The position numbers were made by a program, and so were the translations under genes. The notes beneath the pieces are model-generated. The model worked only from the letters and a program-made list of their open reading frames with translations, was not told the origin of the DNA and ran no database searches. Positions 52,917-63,352 of a stretch of DNA of 64,000 nt are shown in pieces (positions within the stretch are counted from its first letter, which is position 1; every line of letters starts with the position of its first letter). This DNA comes from Agromyces sp. Marseille-P2726 (GTDB taxonomy: Bacteria > Actinomycetota > Actinomycetes > Actinomycetales > Microbacteriaceae): assembly GCF_902809835.1 (NCBI RefSeq), contig NZ_CADDWM010000014.1, forward strand, positions 496,001 to 560,000, in the 5' to 3' direction.

Positions 52917-54014
52917 TCACCGGCCGAACTTCGGTGCGAAGAAGCGGGCGACGAGTCGGGCGATGAGGTTCAGCGCCATGACGATGAGGATGAGGGTGAG
53001 CGCCGCGGCCCATGCTCGGTCCAGGTAGGCCTCGGGCGGGTTCCCCTGGTTCGTGTACTGGGTGTACACGAAGACGGGCAGTGACTGCATGCGCCCGTCG
53101 AACAGGTTGTAGTTGACGCTCGCCGTGAATCCGGCGGCGATGAGCAGCGGGGCGGTCTCGCCGATGACGCGGGCGATCGCGAGCGTGACGCCCGTCGTGA
53201 TGCCGGCGATCGACGTGGGGAGCACGACCTTCATGATCGTGAGCCACTTCGGCACGCCGAGGGCGTATGCGGCCTCTCGCAGCTCGTTCGGAACGAGTCG
53301 CAGCATCTCTTCGCTCGAGCGCACGACCACGGGGATCATCAGCACCGCGAGGGAGACGGCGCCCGCTATGCCGGTGCGGGTGCCGGGGCCGAGGAACAGC
53401 GCGAACAATGCGTAGGCGAAGAGGCCGGCGACGATCGACGGGATGCCCGTCATGACGTCGACGAGGAAGGTGATGCCTCGAGCGAGCCGACCGCGACCGT
53501 ACTCGACGAGATAGATCGAGGTCATGATCCCGATCGGGATCGAGATGACCGCCGCGGCCCCGGTGATCAGCAGCGTGCCGACGATGGCGTGGACGATGCC
53601 GCCGCCCTCGCCCGTGACGTTGCGCATCGAGAAGGTGAAGAACTCGACATCGAAGCGCGAGAGCCCGTAGGTCACGACGGTGATCGTGAGCGAGACGAGC
53701 GGGATCATCGCGAGTACGAATGCGCCGGTCACGAGCGCCGTCACCAGGCGATCCATCGCGCGCCGCCGGCCTTCGACGAGGGTCGAGAACAGCCAGACCG
53801 TCGGCACGTACAGCAGCGCGCCGACGAGTATTGCGGCACCCCAGTTGAAGCCGGTGCCGCCCCCGATCGCGACCACACCGAAGATCGCGGCGGACACCGC
53901 GAGCGCGCTCCCGAGGATCATCCAGGGGGCGGAGCCCGGGAGGCGACCCGCAGTGAGCGAGTTCGCGATCGGCGTGCCGGTCGCGGGCGTCTCGGGCTTG
54001 GTCATCGTCATCAT
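52917..54014 (-). CDS. pstA: Phosphate ABC transporter permease PstA
   Basis: A 365-residue permease with an N-terminal extension carrying two extra helices (residues ~30-85), then the PstA core with VVTYGLSRFDVEFF and the EAA region REAAYALGVPKWLTIMKVVLP. Three in-frame ATG codons cluster at 54014, 54011 and 54005; the first overlaps the pstC stop. Confidence 0.95.
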   Translation of the reverse strand: MMTMTKPETPATGTPIANSLTAGRLPGSAPWMILGSALAVSAAIFGVVAIGGGTGFNWGAAILVGALLYVPTVWLFSTLVEGRRRAMDRLVTALVTGAFVLAMIPLVSLTITVVTYGLSRFDVEFFTFSMRNVTGEGGGIVHAIVGTLLITGAAAVISIPIGIMTSIYLVEYGRGRLARGITFLVDVMTGIPSIVAGLFAYALFALFLGPGTRTGIAGAVSLAVLMIPVVVRSSEEMLRLVPNELREAAYALGVPKWLTIMKVVLPTSIAGITTGVTLAIARVIGETAPLLIAAGFTASVNYNLFDGRMQSLPVFVYTQYTNQGNPPEAYLDRAWAAALTLILIVMALNLIARLVARFFAPKFGR

Positions 54015-54952
54015 CAGTTGGCTCCCGAGAAGTCCTTGCGGCGACTGACGATCCAGCGTGCGACGGCGTTGACCGCGAAGGTCACGATGAAGAGGATGAG
54101 GCCGGTCGCGATGAGCACGTTGACGTTGATGCCGTATGCCTCGGGAAAGCTGAGCGCGATGTTCGCGGCGATGGTCGACGGGTTGACCGAGGTGAGCAGC
54201 TGGAAGGTGACGGCTCCCGACGCCGAGAGCACCATCGCCACGGCCATCGTCTCGCCGAGTGCACGCCCGAGTCCGAGCACGGCCGCCGAGACGATGCCCG
54301 AGCGGCCGAACGGCAGCACCGCCGTGCGGATCATCTCCCATCGCGTCGCACCGAGGGCGAGGGCGGCCTCCTCGTGCAGCACCGGCGTCTGCAGGAAGAC
54401 CTCGCGGCAGATCGCCGTCATGATCGGCAGCACCATCACGGCGAGCACGATCGCCGCGGTGAGGATGGTGCGTCCGGTGCCCGAGACCGGCCCCGCGAAG
54501 AGCGGGAACCAGCCGAAGTTGTCGACGAGCCAGCTGTAGATCGGTTGCACCGCCGGCGCCAGCACGCCGATTCCCCAGAGGCCGAAGACGACCGACGGCA
54601 CGGCGGCGAGGAGATCGACGATGTAGCCGAGCACCGAGGCGAGTCGACGGGGGGCGTAGTGCGAGATGAAGAGCGCGATGCCGACCGAGACCGGGATGGC
54701 CATGAGGAGCGCGAGCAGCGATGCCCAGACGGTGCCGAAGACGAGTGGGCCGACGTACGACCAGAAGTCGTCGGGCAGGATCGAGGCGTCGTCGCTGGTG
54801 GCGACGAATGCCGGCAGGCTCTGGACGATGAGGAAGATCGCCACGGCGGCGAGCGTGACGAGGATCATCGAACCGGCGAACACCGCCGAGCCCGAGAAGA
54901 CCCGATCGCCCGGTCGCTGCTTCGCCTTGATCACGTTGGTGGCGGTGCTCAT
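54014..54952 (-). CDS. pstC: Phosphate ABC transporter permease PstC
   Basis: A 312-residue permease starting at ATG 54952 (STATNVIKAKQRPGD). Core features: IPVSVGIALFISHYAPRRLASVLGYIVDLLAAVPSVVFG and the EAA loop EEAALALGATRWEMIRTAVLP. It is separated from pstS by 93 bases that contain a strong hairpin, and overlaps pstA. Confidence 0.95.
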   Translation of the reverse strand: MSTATNVIKAKQRPGDRVFSGSAVFAGSMILVTLAAVAIFLIVQSLPAFVATSDDASILPDDFWSYVGPLVFGTVWASLLALLMAIPVSVGIALFISHYAPRRLASVLGYIVDLLAAVPSVVFGLWGIGVLAPAVQPIYSWLVDNFGWFPLFAGPVSGTGRTILTAAIVLAVMVLPIMTAICREVFLQTPVLHEEAALALGATRWEMIRTAVLPFGRSGIVSAAVLGLGRALGETMAVAMVLSASGAVTFQLLTSVNPSTIAANIALSFPEAYGINVNVLIATGLILFIVTFAVNAVARWIVSRRKDFSGAN

Positions 54953-54993
54953 GTGGCGCAATCCTCGGGTCGGGGGCAAGGGGATACGTGGCC

Positions 54994-55038
54994 GTGCCCG
55001 ACCCCGTGGCGTTCCGAGGAACTTCGGGGGTCGGGCAC
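54994..55038 (-). terminator. Intra-operon hairpin between pstS and pstC
   Basis: GTGCCCGACCCC (54994-55005) pairs perfectly with GGGGTCGGGCAC (55027-55038), 12 bp, just after the pstS stop (minus strand). No U-run. Such hairpins commonly stabilise or partly terminate binding-protein mRNA, so that pstS is made in excess over the membrane genes. Confidence 0.7.
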
Positions 55039-55045
55039 GAACCTA

Positions 55046-56140
55046 CTACTTGATCGAGTCGATCGCAGCGGTGACCTGCTCGCGCAGGGTGTCCGAGATC
55101 GGGGCGGAGCCGGCGTTCTCAGCGGCGACGTCCTGGCCCTCGGAGCTGGCGATGTACGAGAGGTACCCCTTCACGAGCTCGACGTTGTCGGGCTCGGCGT
55201 ACTCCTGGCACGCGATGAGGTAGCTCACGAGCACGATCGGGTAGACGCCGGCCTCGCTCGAGCTGCGGTCCAGCTCGATCGCGAGGTCGCCGGCGGCGCG
55301 GCCCTCGGCGAGCGGCGACGCGTCCACGATGGCCGCAGCGGCCTCGGGCGAGTACTCGACGAACTCGTCACCGACCTTCACCGCGACGGTGCCGAGGTCG
55401 CCGGCGCGCGAGGCGTCGGCGTAGCCGATGGTGCCGGTGCCGTTGCTGACGGCGTCGACGACACCCGAGGTGCCCTGGGCGGCCTCGCCGCTCTCGATCG
55501 GCCACACGCCGTCGGCCTCGTACGTCCACACCTCAGGGGCGGCCGCACCGAGGTACTCGGTGAAGTTCTCGGTGGTGCCCGAGTCGTCGGAGCGGTGCAC
55601 GGCGGTGATCGGGAGGTCGGGGAGCGTGACGCCCTCGTTCGTCGCGGCGATGGCCGGGTCGTTCCAGTTGGTGATGGTGCCTGCGAAGATGTTCGCGATG
55701 GTCGCGGCGTCGAGGTTGAGCGAGTCGATGCCCTCGACGTTGAAGATCACGGCGATCGGCGAGATGTAGAGCGGCAGCTCGACGAGGTCGCTGTCGGGGG
55801 CGCACTTGGCGAAGCCACCGGCGGCGAGTTCCTCGTCCTTGAACGCGCGGTCGGAGCCGGCGAAGTCGCTGGCGCCCTCGAGGAATGTCTCGCGGCCGGC
55901 GCCGGAGCCCGACGGGTCGTAGTCGATGGTGACATCGGGATTCGCGGTCTGGAAGCCGGCGATCCACGCCTGCTGGGCGGCGTCCTGCGAGGACGCGCCT
56001 GCGCCGACGAGGTTGCCCGAGAGCGACGAGGCCGCATCTCCGGGCTCGGATCCGCCGGCCTCGTTCGAGGCGCAGGAGCTGAGCGCGAGCGCTGCCGTGA
56101 CGGCGACGACGGCGGGCACGCCGAAACGCTTGAGATTCAC
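55046..56140 (-). CDS. pstS: Phosphate-binding lipoprotein PstS
   Basis: A 364-residue lipoprotein with signal peptide and lipobox LSSC (Cys about 23). Phosphate-site segments: GAGASSQDAAQQAWIAGF, DPSGSGAGRETFLEGASDFAGSD, and HRSDDSGTTENFTEYL. It ends in a double TAG. A PHO-box-like repeat lies upstream (56234-56251) and TATGGT (complement of 56197-56202) is the likely -10 box, giving a leader of about 50 bases. Confidence 0.97.
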   Translation of the reverse strand: MNLKRFGVPAVVAVTAALALSSCASNEAGGSEPGDAASSLSGNLVGAGASSQDAAQQAWIAGFQTANPDVTIDYDPSGSGAGRETFLEGASDFAGSDRAFKDEELAAGGFAKCAPDSDLVELPLYISPIAVIFNVEGIDSLNLDAATIANIFAGTITNWNDPAIAATNEGVTLPDLPITAVHRSDDSGTTENFTEYLGAAAPEVWTYEADGVWPIESGEAAQGTSGVVDAVSNGTGTIGYADASRAGDLGTVAVKVGDEFVEYSPEAAAAIVDASPLAEGRAAGDLAIELDRSSSEAGVYPIVLVSYLIACQEYAEPDNVELVKGYLSYIASSEGQDVAAENAGSAPISDTLREQVTAAIDSIK

Positions 56141-56233
56141 GTGATTCCCTTCCGGGGTTTCGATTGCAGTGTCGGGTCGGTGCCGACCCGCAAGCGACCA
56201 TAGGCAGCGCGCCTTACGAGCTTCCGCCGGGGC

Positions 56234-56251
56234 GGTTAACGCGAGGTGAAC
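56234..56251 (-). promoter_or_regulatory. PHO box of the pst operon
   Basis: On the complement, GTTCACC (56251-56245) and GTTAACC (56240-56234) form two direct units at an 11-base period, the arrangement of actinobacterial PhoP binding sites (consensus GTTCACC). It lies about 31 bases upstream of the -10 box of pstS. No phoP/phoR gene is in the window. Confidence 0.75.
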
Positions 56252-56357
56252 GACCCCTGACGATGGGCTGGACGTGCGAGCTTCCGGCGCACCTGCGGGT
56301 CACGGCTCGAGGCTGCCGCGGCTGCGGCGATCGGTGATCGCCGGGCTGCCGCCTTTC

Positions 56358-56393
56358 ACCGAGGGCCCTGAAGCGTTGCTTCAGGCCCTCGGT
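56358..56393 (-). terminator. Terminator of the ppk-Nudix operon
   Basis: ACCGAGGGCCCTGAAGC (56358-56374) pairs with GCTTCAGGCCCTCGGT (56378-56393) with one bulged C and a three-base loop. The stop codon of the Nudix gene (56381-56383) is inside the stem. This is the most stable gene-end hairpin in the window. Confidence 0.8.
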
Positions 56394-57312
56394 GCGTGCG
56401 TCTCGATGGCCACGATGCCCGAGCCCGGATTCGTGGCCGAGAGGTGCACGACGCTGAAGGCCCCGGGCTCGAGCCCCGCGGCATCCGTCACGTACGAACC
56501 GAGCGGTGTACCCGTGGCCAGCGCGATCTCGCGGATCATGTCGGGCAGCAGGGGACCGTGTCCACAGATGACCGCCGTCTTGCCCGAGCGGACCCGCTTG
56601 CCCATGACGCGGCGCACCTCGTGGTGGCCCGATTCCCACGCATCCTGGCTGATGCCCGCCTCGCGCTTGATCGGGATGCCGGTCGCCGCGGAGAGGGGTG
56701 CGACGGTCGTCGTGCAGCGCACCGCCGGGCTCGTGACGATCCGCTTCGGCGCCCAGGCGGTGACCGTGTCGACGAGGGCCGCGGCCTGCTGCACGCCGCG
56801 TTCGGTGAGCGGCCGCGCGGCATCCGGTCGGTCCCAGCCGTTCCGCGACACCGCCTTGCCGTGCCGCACCAGGAGCAGGGCGAAGGTGCCGGTGACGCCC
56901 TGGTCGAGCAGCTTCGCGAATTCGTCGAGGATCTCGACGTCGGCCTCGTAGCTCAGGTAGGCGCGTGCGCGCTTGACCGTGACCCACTCGAGCGCGGCGA
57001 TCTCGGCGTTCGGCTTGAACGTGGAGCGCTGCACCGCCTTCTCGCTGACTTCCGCGGCCCAGTAGTGCACGATCTTCTCGCGTCGGTTCGGCATCTCGTA
57101 CCGGGAGATGCCGAGCGGGACTCCGAGCGCGACCGACAGGCCGGTCTCCTCGGCGATCTCGCGGACGGCCGTGCGGGGGAGCGACTCGCCCGGGTCGACC
57201 TTGCCCTTCGGAATGGTGACGTCGCCGTGCACGGTGCGGTGGACCACCAGCACGTGCACCCTGCCGTCGATGAGGCGCCAGCACACCGCGCCGGCTGCGT
57301 AGACGGCCGTGG

Positions 57313-57316
<4 letters not shown>
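56381..57316 (-). CDS. Nudix hydrolase + histidine phosphatase (MutT1-like)
   Basis: A 311-residue fusion. Residues 1-~140 are a Nudix domain with box [23 protein letters not shown]. Residues ~165-311 are a histidine phosphatase with catalytic LLVRHGKA and a second His in ICGHGPLLP. This matches mycobacterial MutT1, which cleans 8-oxo-dGTP and (di)nucleoside polyphosphates. GTG 57316 overlaps the ppk stop (GTGA), so it is co-translated with polyphosphate kinase, as in other actinobacteria. Confidence 0.92.
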
Positions 57317-59499
<2,183 letters not shown>

Positions 59500-59544
59500 C
59501 CCAACATCATGCCACTGGCATGCGTGACGACGCGGGGGAGTGGC

Positions 59545-60240
59545 TCAACTCAAGGTGCTGTTCATCGGCGTGCTCTCGTCGTCCTCCTCGTGCACGTTGA
59601 ACCGATATCCCACATTGCGCACGGTGCCGATGAGCCCGTCGAGGTCGCCGAGCTTGGCTCGCAACCGCCGCACGTGCACGTCGACCGTACGAGTTCCGCC
59701 GAAGTAGTCGTACCCCCACACCTCGCTGAGCAACTGCTCGCGGGTGAAGACCCGCGACGGGTGTGCCGCGAGGAAGCGCAGGAGCTCGAACTCCTTGTAG
59801 GTGAGGTCGAGTGCACGGCCCCGCACCTTCGCCGAATAGCTCGCTTCGTCGATGATCACGCCGGAGGTCTGGATGCGCTCGGCCGGTTGCGTCGACTGGG
59901 TGCGGCCGATCGCGAGCCGGATGCGGGCGTCGACCTCCGCAGGACCGGCGTCGACGAGGACGACGTCGTCGACGCCCCAGTCGGGCGTGACGGCGGTCAG
60001 GCCGCCCTCGGTGACGATGAGCACGAGTGGTACGGACAGGCCCGTCGTGCGGAGGATCTGGCAGAGGCTCTTCGCCGCCGCGAGATTGGATCGCGCGTCG
60101 AGGAGGATGAGGTCGGATTCGGGCGCTCTCACCAGCTGCTCGGGCGAGGCGGGGATGACGCGCACTCGGTGAGACAGGAGTGACAGCGCCGGAAGCACAT
60201 CGTCGTGGGCCGCCGGCGAGAGGATCAGCAACTGCGCCAC
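59545..60240 (-). CDS. glnR: GlnR-type OmpR-family nitrogen regulator
   Basis: A 231-residue regulator. The atypical receiver lacks the acidic pair of normal response regulators at its N-terminus ([27 protein letters not shown]) but keeps Asp48 in LILLDAR, and has [10 protein letters not shown] and [18 protein letters not shown], closely resembling actinobacterial GlnR. The winged-helix domain has [44 protein letters not shown]. No kinase gene accompanies it, as expected for GlnR. GTG 60240 follows GAGGAGGT. GlnR genes lie near pst/phoU in Mycobacterium and Streptomyces too, which supports the call. Confidence 0.87.
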   Translation of the reverse strand: MAQLLILSPAAHDDVLPALSLLSHRVRVIPASPEQLVRAPESDLILLDARSNLAAAKSLCQILRTTGLSVPLVLIVTEGGLTAVTPDWGVDDVVLVDAGPAEVDARIRLAIGRTQSTQPAERIQTSGVIIDEASYSAKVRGRALDLTYKEFELLRFLAAHPSRVFTREQLLSEVWGYDYFGGTRTVDVHVRRLRAKLGDLDGLIGTVRNVGYRFNVHEEDDESTPMNSTLS

Positions 60241-60340
60241 GGCAGTACCTCCTCCGCGGTCACTGGCGTCCAGTAGTAAGGTGCGGTCAATACTACGTGA
60301 CGCCGGGTTCCCGGCGAGTTCGGTACAGGCGGGGGAGCGC

Positions 60341-60664
60341 ATGCAGGCAGGCTCGGACACGCGTGTCGGATGGCCGGGCATCGTGCTCGTCTGGGCACTC
60401 GCCGTCGTCGGCGCCGTCGTGGTGGTCGCGCTGGCCTATTCGCGTGGCGCCGAGTGGACAGGCGAGAGCGCCCCGCTGGGCGCGTACGCCGCGCTCGGCA
60501 TGGTGTTCGCGGCATCCGTCATCGCAGCGATGGTCGTGCAGCTCATGGTGCGCCGCACCGAGGGACTCGTCACGAGGGTGAGCTGGAGCGTCGCCGGCGC
60601 CGCCCTCGTCATGCTGGTCGCGGCCGCTCTCGTCGCGCCGATCGCGCTCGGTTCGAGCGGGTAG
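60341..60664 (+). CDS. Small membrane protein, three helices
   Basis: A 107-residue protein with hydrophobic segments near 11-33, 45-66 and 78-102 and positive loops. ATG 60341 has GGGGGAG directly upstream; an earlier in-frame ATG (60281) has none. It is divergent from glnR across a 100-base region in which TAGTA...TACTA words at 60273-60297 form a loose dyad. The family is unknown to me; it begins a run of five closely spaced plus-strand genes. Confidence 0.7.
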   Translation: MQAGSDTRVGWPGIVLVWALAVVGAVVVVALAYSRGAEWTGESAPLGAYAALGMVFAASVIAAMVVQLMVRRTEGLVTRVSWSVAGAALVMLVAAALVAPIALGSSG

Positions 60665-60674
60665 ACTCGGGGGC

Positions 60675-60791
60675 ATGTCGCAGTTGCTCGCCCTCGAACT
60701 CCTCTTCATCGGCCTGCTCGGGCTCGCGAGCCTCGCCATCGCCTACATCAGCGGTGTCGTCGTCTACAAGCTGTTCAAGGGGCAGCGCTAG
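60675..60791 (+). CDS. 38-residue single-helix membrane peptide
   Basis: TAGACT (60662-60667) is seven bases before ATG 60675, in the leaderless arrangement, and the frame ends at TAG 60789-60791. The peptide starts MSQLLALELLFIGLLGLAS, is hydrophobic over residues 4-30 and ends KLFKGQR. It lies between two genes with only 10- and 4-base gaps. The good promoter, the tight packing and the amphipathic basic tail make it a real small protein in my view. Role unknown. Confidence 0.7.
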   Translation: MSQLLALELLFIGLLGLASLAIAYISGVVVYKLFKGQR

Positions 60792-60795
60792 GCGC

Positions 60796-61404
60796 ATGAT
60801 CGAACTGCCCGTCGGCCTTCCGGCCGAACTCGTCCCACTCTCGTGGCTGATCGGGGTGTGGGAGGGCTCGGGGGTCATCGACTACAAGATCGGCGACGAC
60901 TCGGTGACACACGAGTTCGGCCAGCGGGTGAGCTTCAGCCACGACGGGCTGCCCCACCTCAACTACACCTCGTACACCTGGCTCTTCCCCGACGAGCCGG
61001 GCGGCGATCCCACCCCGTTGGCCACCGAGACGGGCTATTGGCGCATCGAACGGGCGCTCGGCGAGGGGGATGCCGGCCCGGCCCTGCTGCCCGCGGTGGG
61101 CGAGTCTCGGTTCGCCGACGCGGAATCGGTCGAGACGCTGCGCAACGCCGACGGCGGATTCGACATCGAGGTCTCGCTGGTGCATCCAGGCGGCGTCGCC
61201 GAGCTGTACCTGGGGCAGGTGAAGGGCCCGCGCGTCGACCTCGCCACGGACGCGGTGATGCGCACCGCCGGCGCGAAGGACTACGCGGCCGCCACCCGCC
61301 TGTACGGACTCGTCGAAGGGCACCTGCTCTGGGCGTGGGACATCGCCGCCCTCGGACAGGATCTCCGGACGCACGCCTCGGCTCGCCTCGCGAAGGTCGA
61401 CTGA
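60796..61404 (+). CDS. Nitrobindin-like heme beta-barrel protein (DUF1794/FABP-like)
   Basis: A 202-residue protein with the nitrobindin fold markers: GVWEGSG at residues ~21-27, a long antiparallel barrel, and a C-terminal block YGLVEGHLLWAWDIAALGQDLRTHASARLAKV, in which the LRTHASARL His is the usual proximal heme ligand. Family members bind ferric heme and isomerise peroxynitrite to nitrate. ATG 60796 is four bases from the preceding stop; its own stop overlaps the next start by one base. Confidence 0.88.
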   Translation: MIELPVGLPAELVPLSWLIGVWEGSGVIDYKIGDDSVTHEFGQRVSFSHDGLPHLNYTSYTWLFPDEPGGDPTPLATETGYWRIERALGEGDAGPALLPAVGESRFADAESVETLRNADGGFDIEVSLVHPGGVAELYLGQVKGPRVDLATDAVMRTAGAKDYAAATRLYGLVEGHLLWAWDIAALGQDLRTHASARLAKVD

Positions 61405-62561
61405 TGACCGGTTCTCCGTTCCTCACGCTCCCCGGTGCGGTCGCCGCGGAGGGGGTCGACGCCGGGGTCCCCGGGCACTACGGCAACCCCATCATCGAGC
61501 AGCGCCACCTCGAACGCGGCGACGCGATCGCCGATCTCTCCAACCGCGGAGTCGTCACGGTCACCGGACCAGACCGGCTCTCGTGGCTGCACTCGATGGC
61601 GACTCAGGCCCTCGACCAGCTCGCGCCGGGGCAGGGCGCCGAGGCGCTGTTCCTCGACGCTTCCGGCCGCATCGAGCATGCGACGCACGTGGTCGACGAC
61701 GGCGAGACCACCTGGCTCGTCGTCGAGGGCGACGAGGCCGCGTCGCTCGCCGCCGCCCTCGACCGAATGCGGTTCATGCTCCGGGTCGAGGTCGCCGACG
61801 TGAGCGCCGACGTGGGCGTGCTCGGCTCGATGTCGACGACGGCCCTGGATGCCGCGGTCGCGGCGTACGCTCCGTCGGGCGTCGCCCTCGACTGGGTCGA
61901 CCCGTGGGCACAGCCGCGTCCCGGAGGACATCAGTACGCCGACCACACCGCTCACCCGGCATCCGAGTGGCGCTGGATCGAGCGGATCGTGCCGCGCGCC
62001 TCGCTGTCGGATGCCGCCGAAGCGATCCGAGCCGGGCGCGTCGCCGTGGCGGGCTCGATGGCCGTCGAGGCGCTTCGCGTCGCGGCCTGGCGCCCTCGGT
62101 TCGCAACGGAGGTCGACGAGCGCACGATCCCGCACGAGCTCGATTGGCTGCGCAGCGCGGTCGATCTCGGCAAGGGCTGTTACAAGGGGCAGGAGACGGT
62201 CGCGAAGGTGCTGAACCTCGGACGTCCGCCACGGCGGCTCGTGCTGCTGCACCTCGACGGCAGCGACACCGTGCTGCCCGCGCCCGGTGACGAGGTGAGC
62301 GGCGAGAAGGCGCGACCCGAGCCGGCTCCCGGTGAGCAGCCCGAGCGCAAGGTGGTCGGCCACATCACGACATCCGCGATGCATCACGAACTCGGTCCCG
62401 TCGCGCTCGCCCTGCTCAAGCGCGCGGTCCCCGCCGAACTGCCGCTTGTCGTCCACAGTCACGGGATCGACATCGCGGCGGCGCAGGTCGAGATCGTGCC
62501 GGCCGATGCCGGGGCGGCCGTCGACGTGCCCCGGTTGCCGCGGCTCGGCATCCGCAAGTGA
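61404..62561 (+). CDS. YgfZ/GcvT-family folate-binding protein
   Basis: A 385-residue GcvT-fold protein with the YgfZ signature KGCYKGQE (DLGKGCYKGQETVAKVLNLG), WLHSMATQAL near the start and a C-terminal barrel. YgfZ proteins use folate to help assemble or repair Fe-S clusters. It is coupled to the nitrobindin-like gene by a one-base overlap (TGATG at 61402-61406), which hints at a joint role under nitrosative or oxidative stress. Confidence 0.9.
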   Translation: MTGSPFLTLPGAVAAEGVDAGVPGHYGNPIIEQRHLERGDAIADLSNRGVVTVTGPDRLSWLHSMATQALDQLAPGQGAEALFLDASGRIEHATHVVDDGETTWLVVEGDEAASLAAALDRMRFMLRVEVADVSADVGVLGSMSTTALDAAVAAYAPSGVALDWVDPWAQPRPGGHQYADHTAHPASEWRWIERIVPRASLSDAAEAIRAGRVAVAGSMAVEALRVAAWRPRFATEVDERTIPHELDWLRSAVDLGKGCYKGQETVAKVLNLGRPPRRLVLLHLDGSDTVLPAPGDEVSGEKARPEPAPGEQPERKVVGHITTSAMHHELGPVALALLKRAVPAELPLVVHSHGIDIAAAQVEIVPADAGAAVDVPRLPRLGIRK

Positions 62562-62591
62562 GCGATCGGCGACCCCGTTAGGCTGGTCGAC

Positions 62592-63338
62592 ATGCCACAC
62601 ACCCTCGTGCTGCTGCGCCACGGCCAGAGCGAATGGAACCAGAAGAACCTGTTCACCGGGTGGGTCGACGTACCGCTCAGCGACCTCGGCCGTTCCGAGG
62701 CGAAGCGCGGTGGTGAGCTGCTCGTCGAGCACGACCTGCTCCCCGACGTGGTGCACACGTCGGTGCTCACGCGGGCGATCCAGACCGCCGACATCGCGCT
62801 CGAGGCGGCCGACCGTCTCTGGATTCCCGTGCGTCGCTCGTGGCGGCTCAACGAACGTCACTACGGCGCACTGCAGGGGCTCGACAAGGCCGACACCCTC
62901 GAGAAGTACGGTCCCGAGCAGTTCCAGTTGTGGCGCCGTTCGTTCGACGTGCCTCCGCCGCCCCTCGACGACGACGCCGAGTTCTCGCAGGTGGGCGACC
63001 CCAGGTACGCAGACCTGAGCGACGACGAGATGCCGCGCACGGAGTGCCTGAAAGACGTGATCGCGCGCATGCTGCCGTACTGGGAATCCGAGATCATCCC
63101 CGACCTGCGGGCCGGGAAGACCGTGCTCGTGGCGGCGCACGGCAACTCGCTGCGCGCGCTCGTGAAGCACCTCGACCAGATCTCCGACGACGACATCGCC
63201 GAGCTCAACATCCCGACGGGCATCCCGCTCGTGTACCGGCTCGGCGACGACTTCATGCCGCTCGGCCCGGGGCAGTACCTCGACCCCGAGGCAGCTGCCG
63301 CCGGCGCCGCGGCCGTCGCGGCCCAGGGTCGCCAGTAG
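62592..63338 (+). CDS. gpmA: 2,3-bisphosphoglycerate-dependent phosphoglycerate mutase
   Basis: Glycolytic interconversion of 3- and 2-phosphoglycerate. The 248-residue protein has the phosphohistidine motif [37 protein letters not shown] and [20 protein letters not shown] (62579-62584) is seven bases before ATG 62592, a clean leaderless start. It converges on phoU with a 14-base gap. Confidence 0.96.
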   Translation: MPHTLVLLRHGQSEWNQKNLFTGWVDVPLSDLGRSEAKRGGELLVEHDLLPDVVHTSVLTRAIQTADIALEAADRLWIPVRRSWRLNERHYGALQGLDKADTLEKYGPEQFQLWRRSFDVPPPPLDDDAEFSQVGDPRYADLSDDEMPRTECLKDVIARMLPYWESEIIPDLRAGKTVLVAAHGNSLRALVKHLDQISDDDIAELNIPTGIPLVYRLGDDFMPLGPGQYLDPEAAAAGAAAVAAQGRQ

Positions 63339-63352
63339 GCTCGGAGCCCGGT

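Noticed and set aside
60273..60297. TAGTA...TACTA as a GlnR operator
   Set aside because: The dyad is short, not the known GlnR a/b-site pattern, and may be only promoter sequence.
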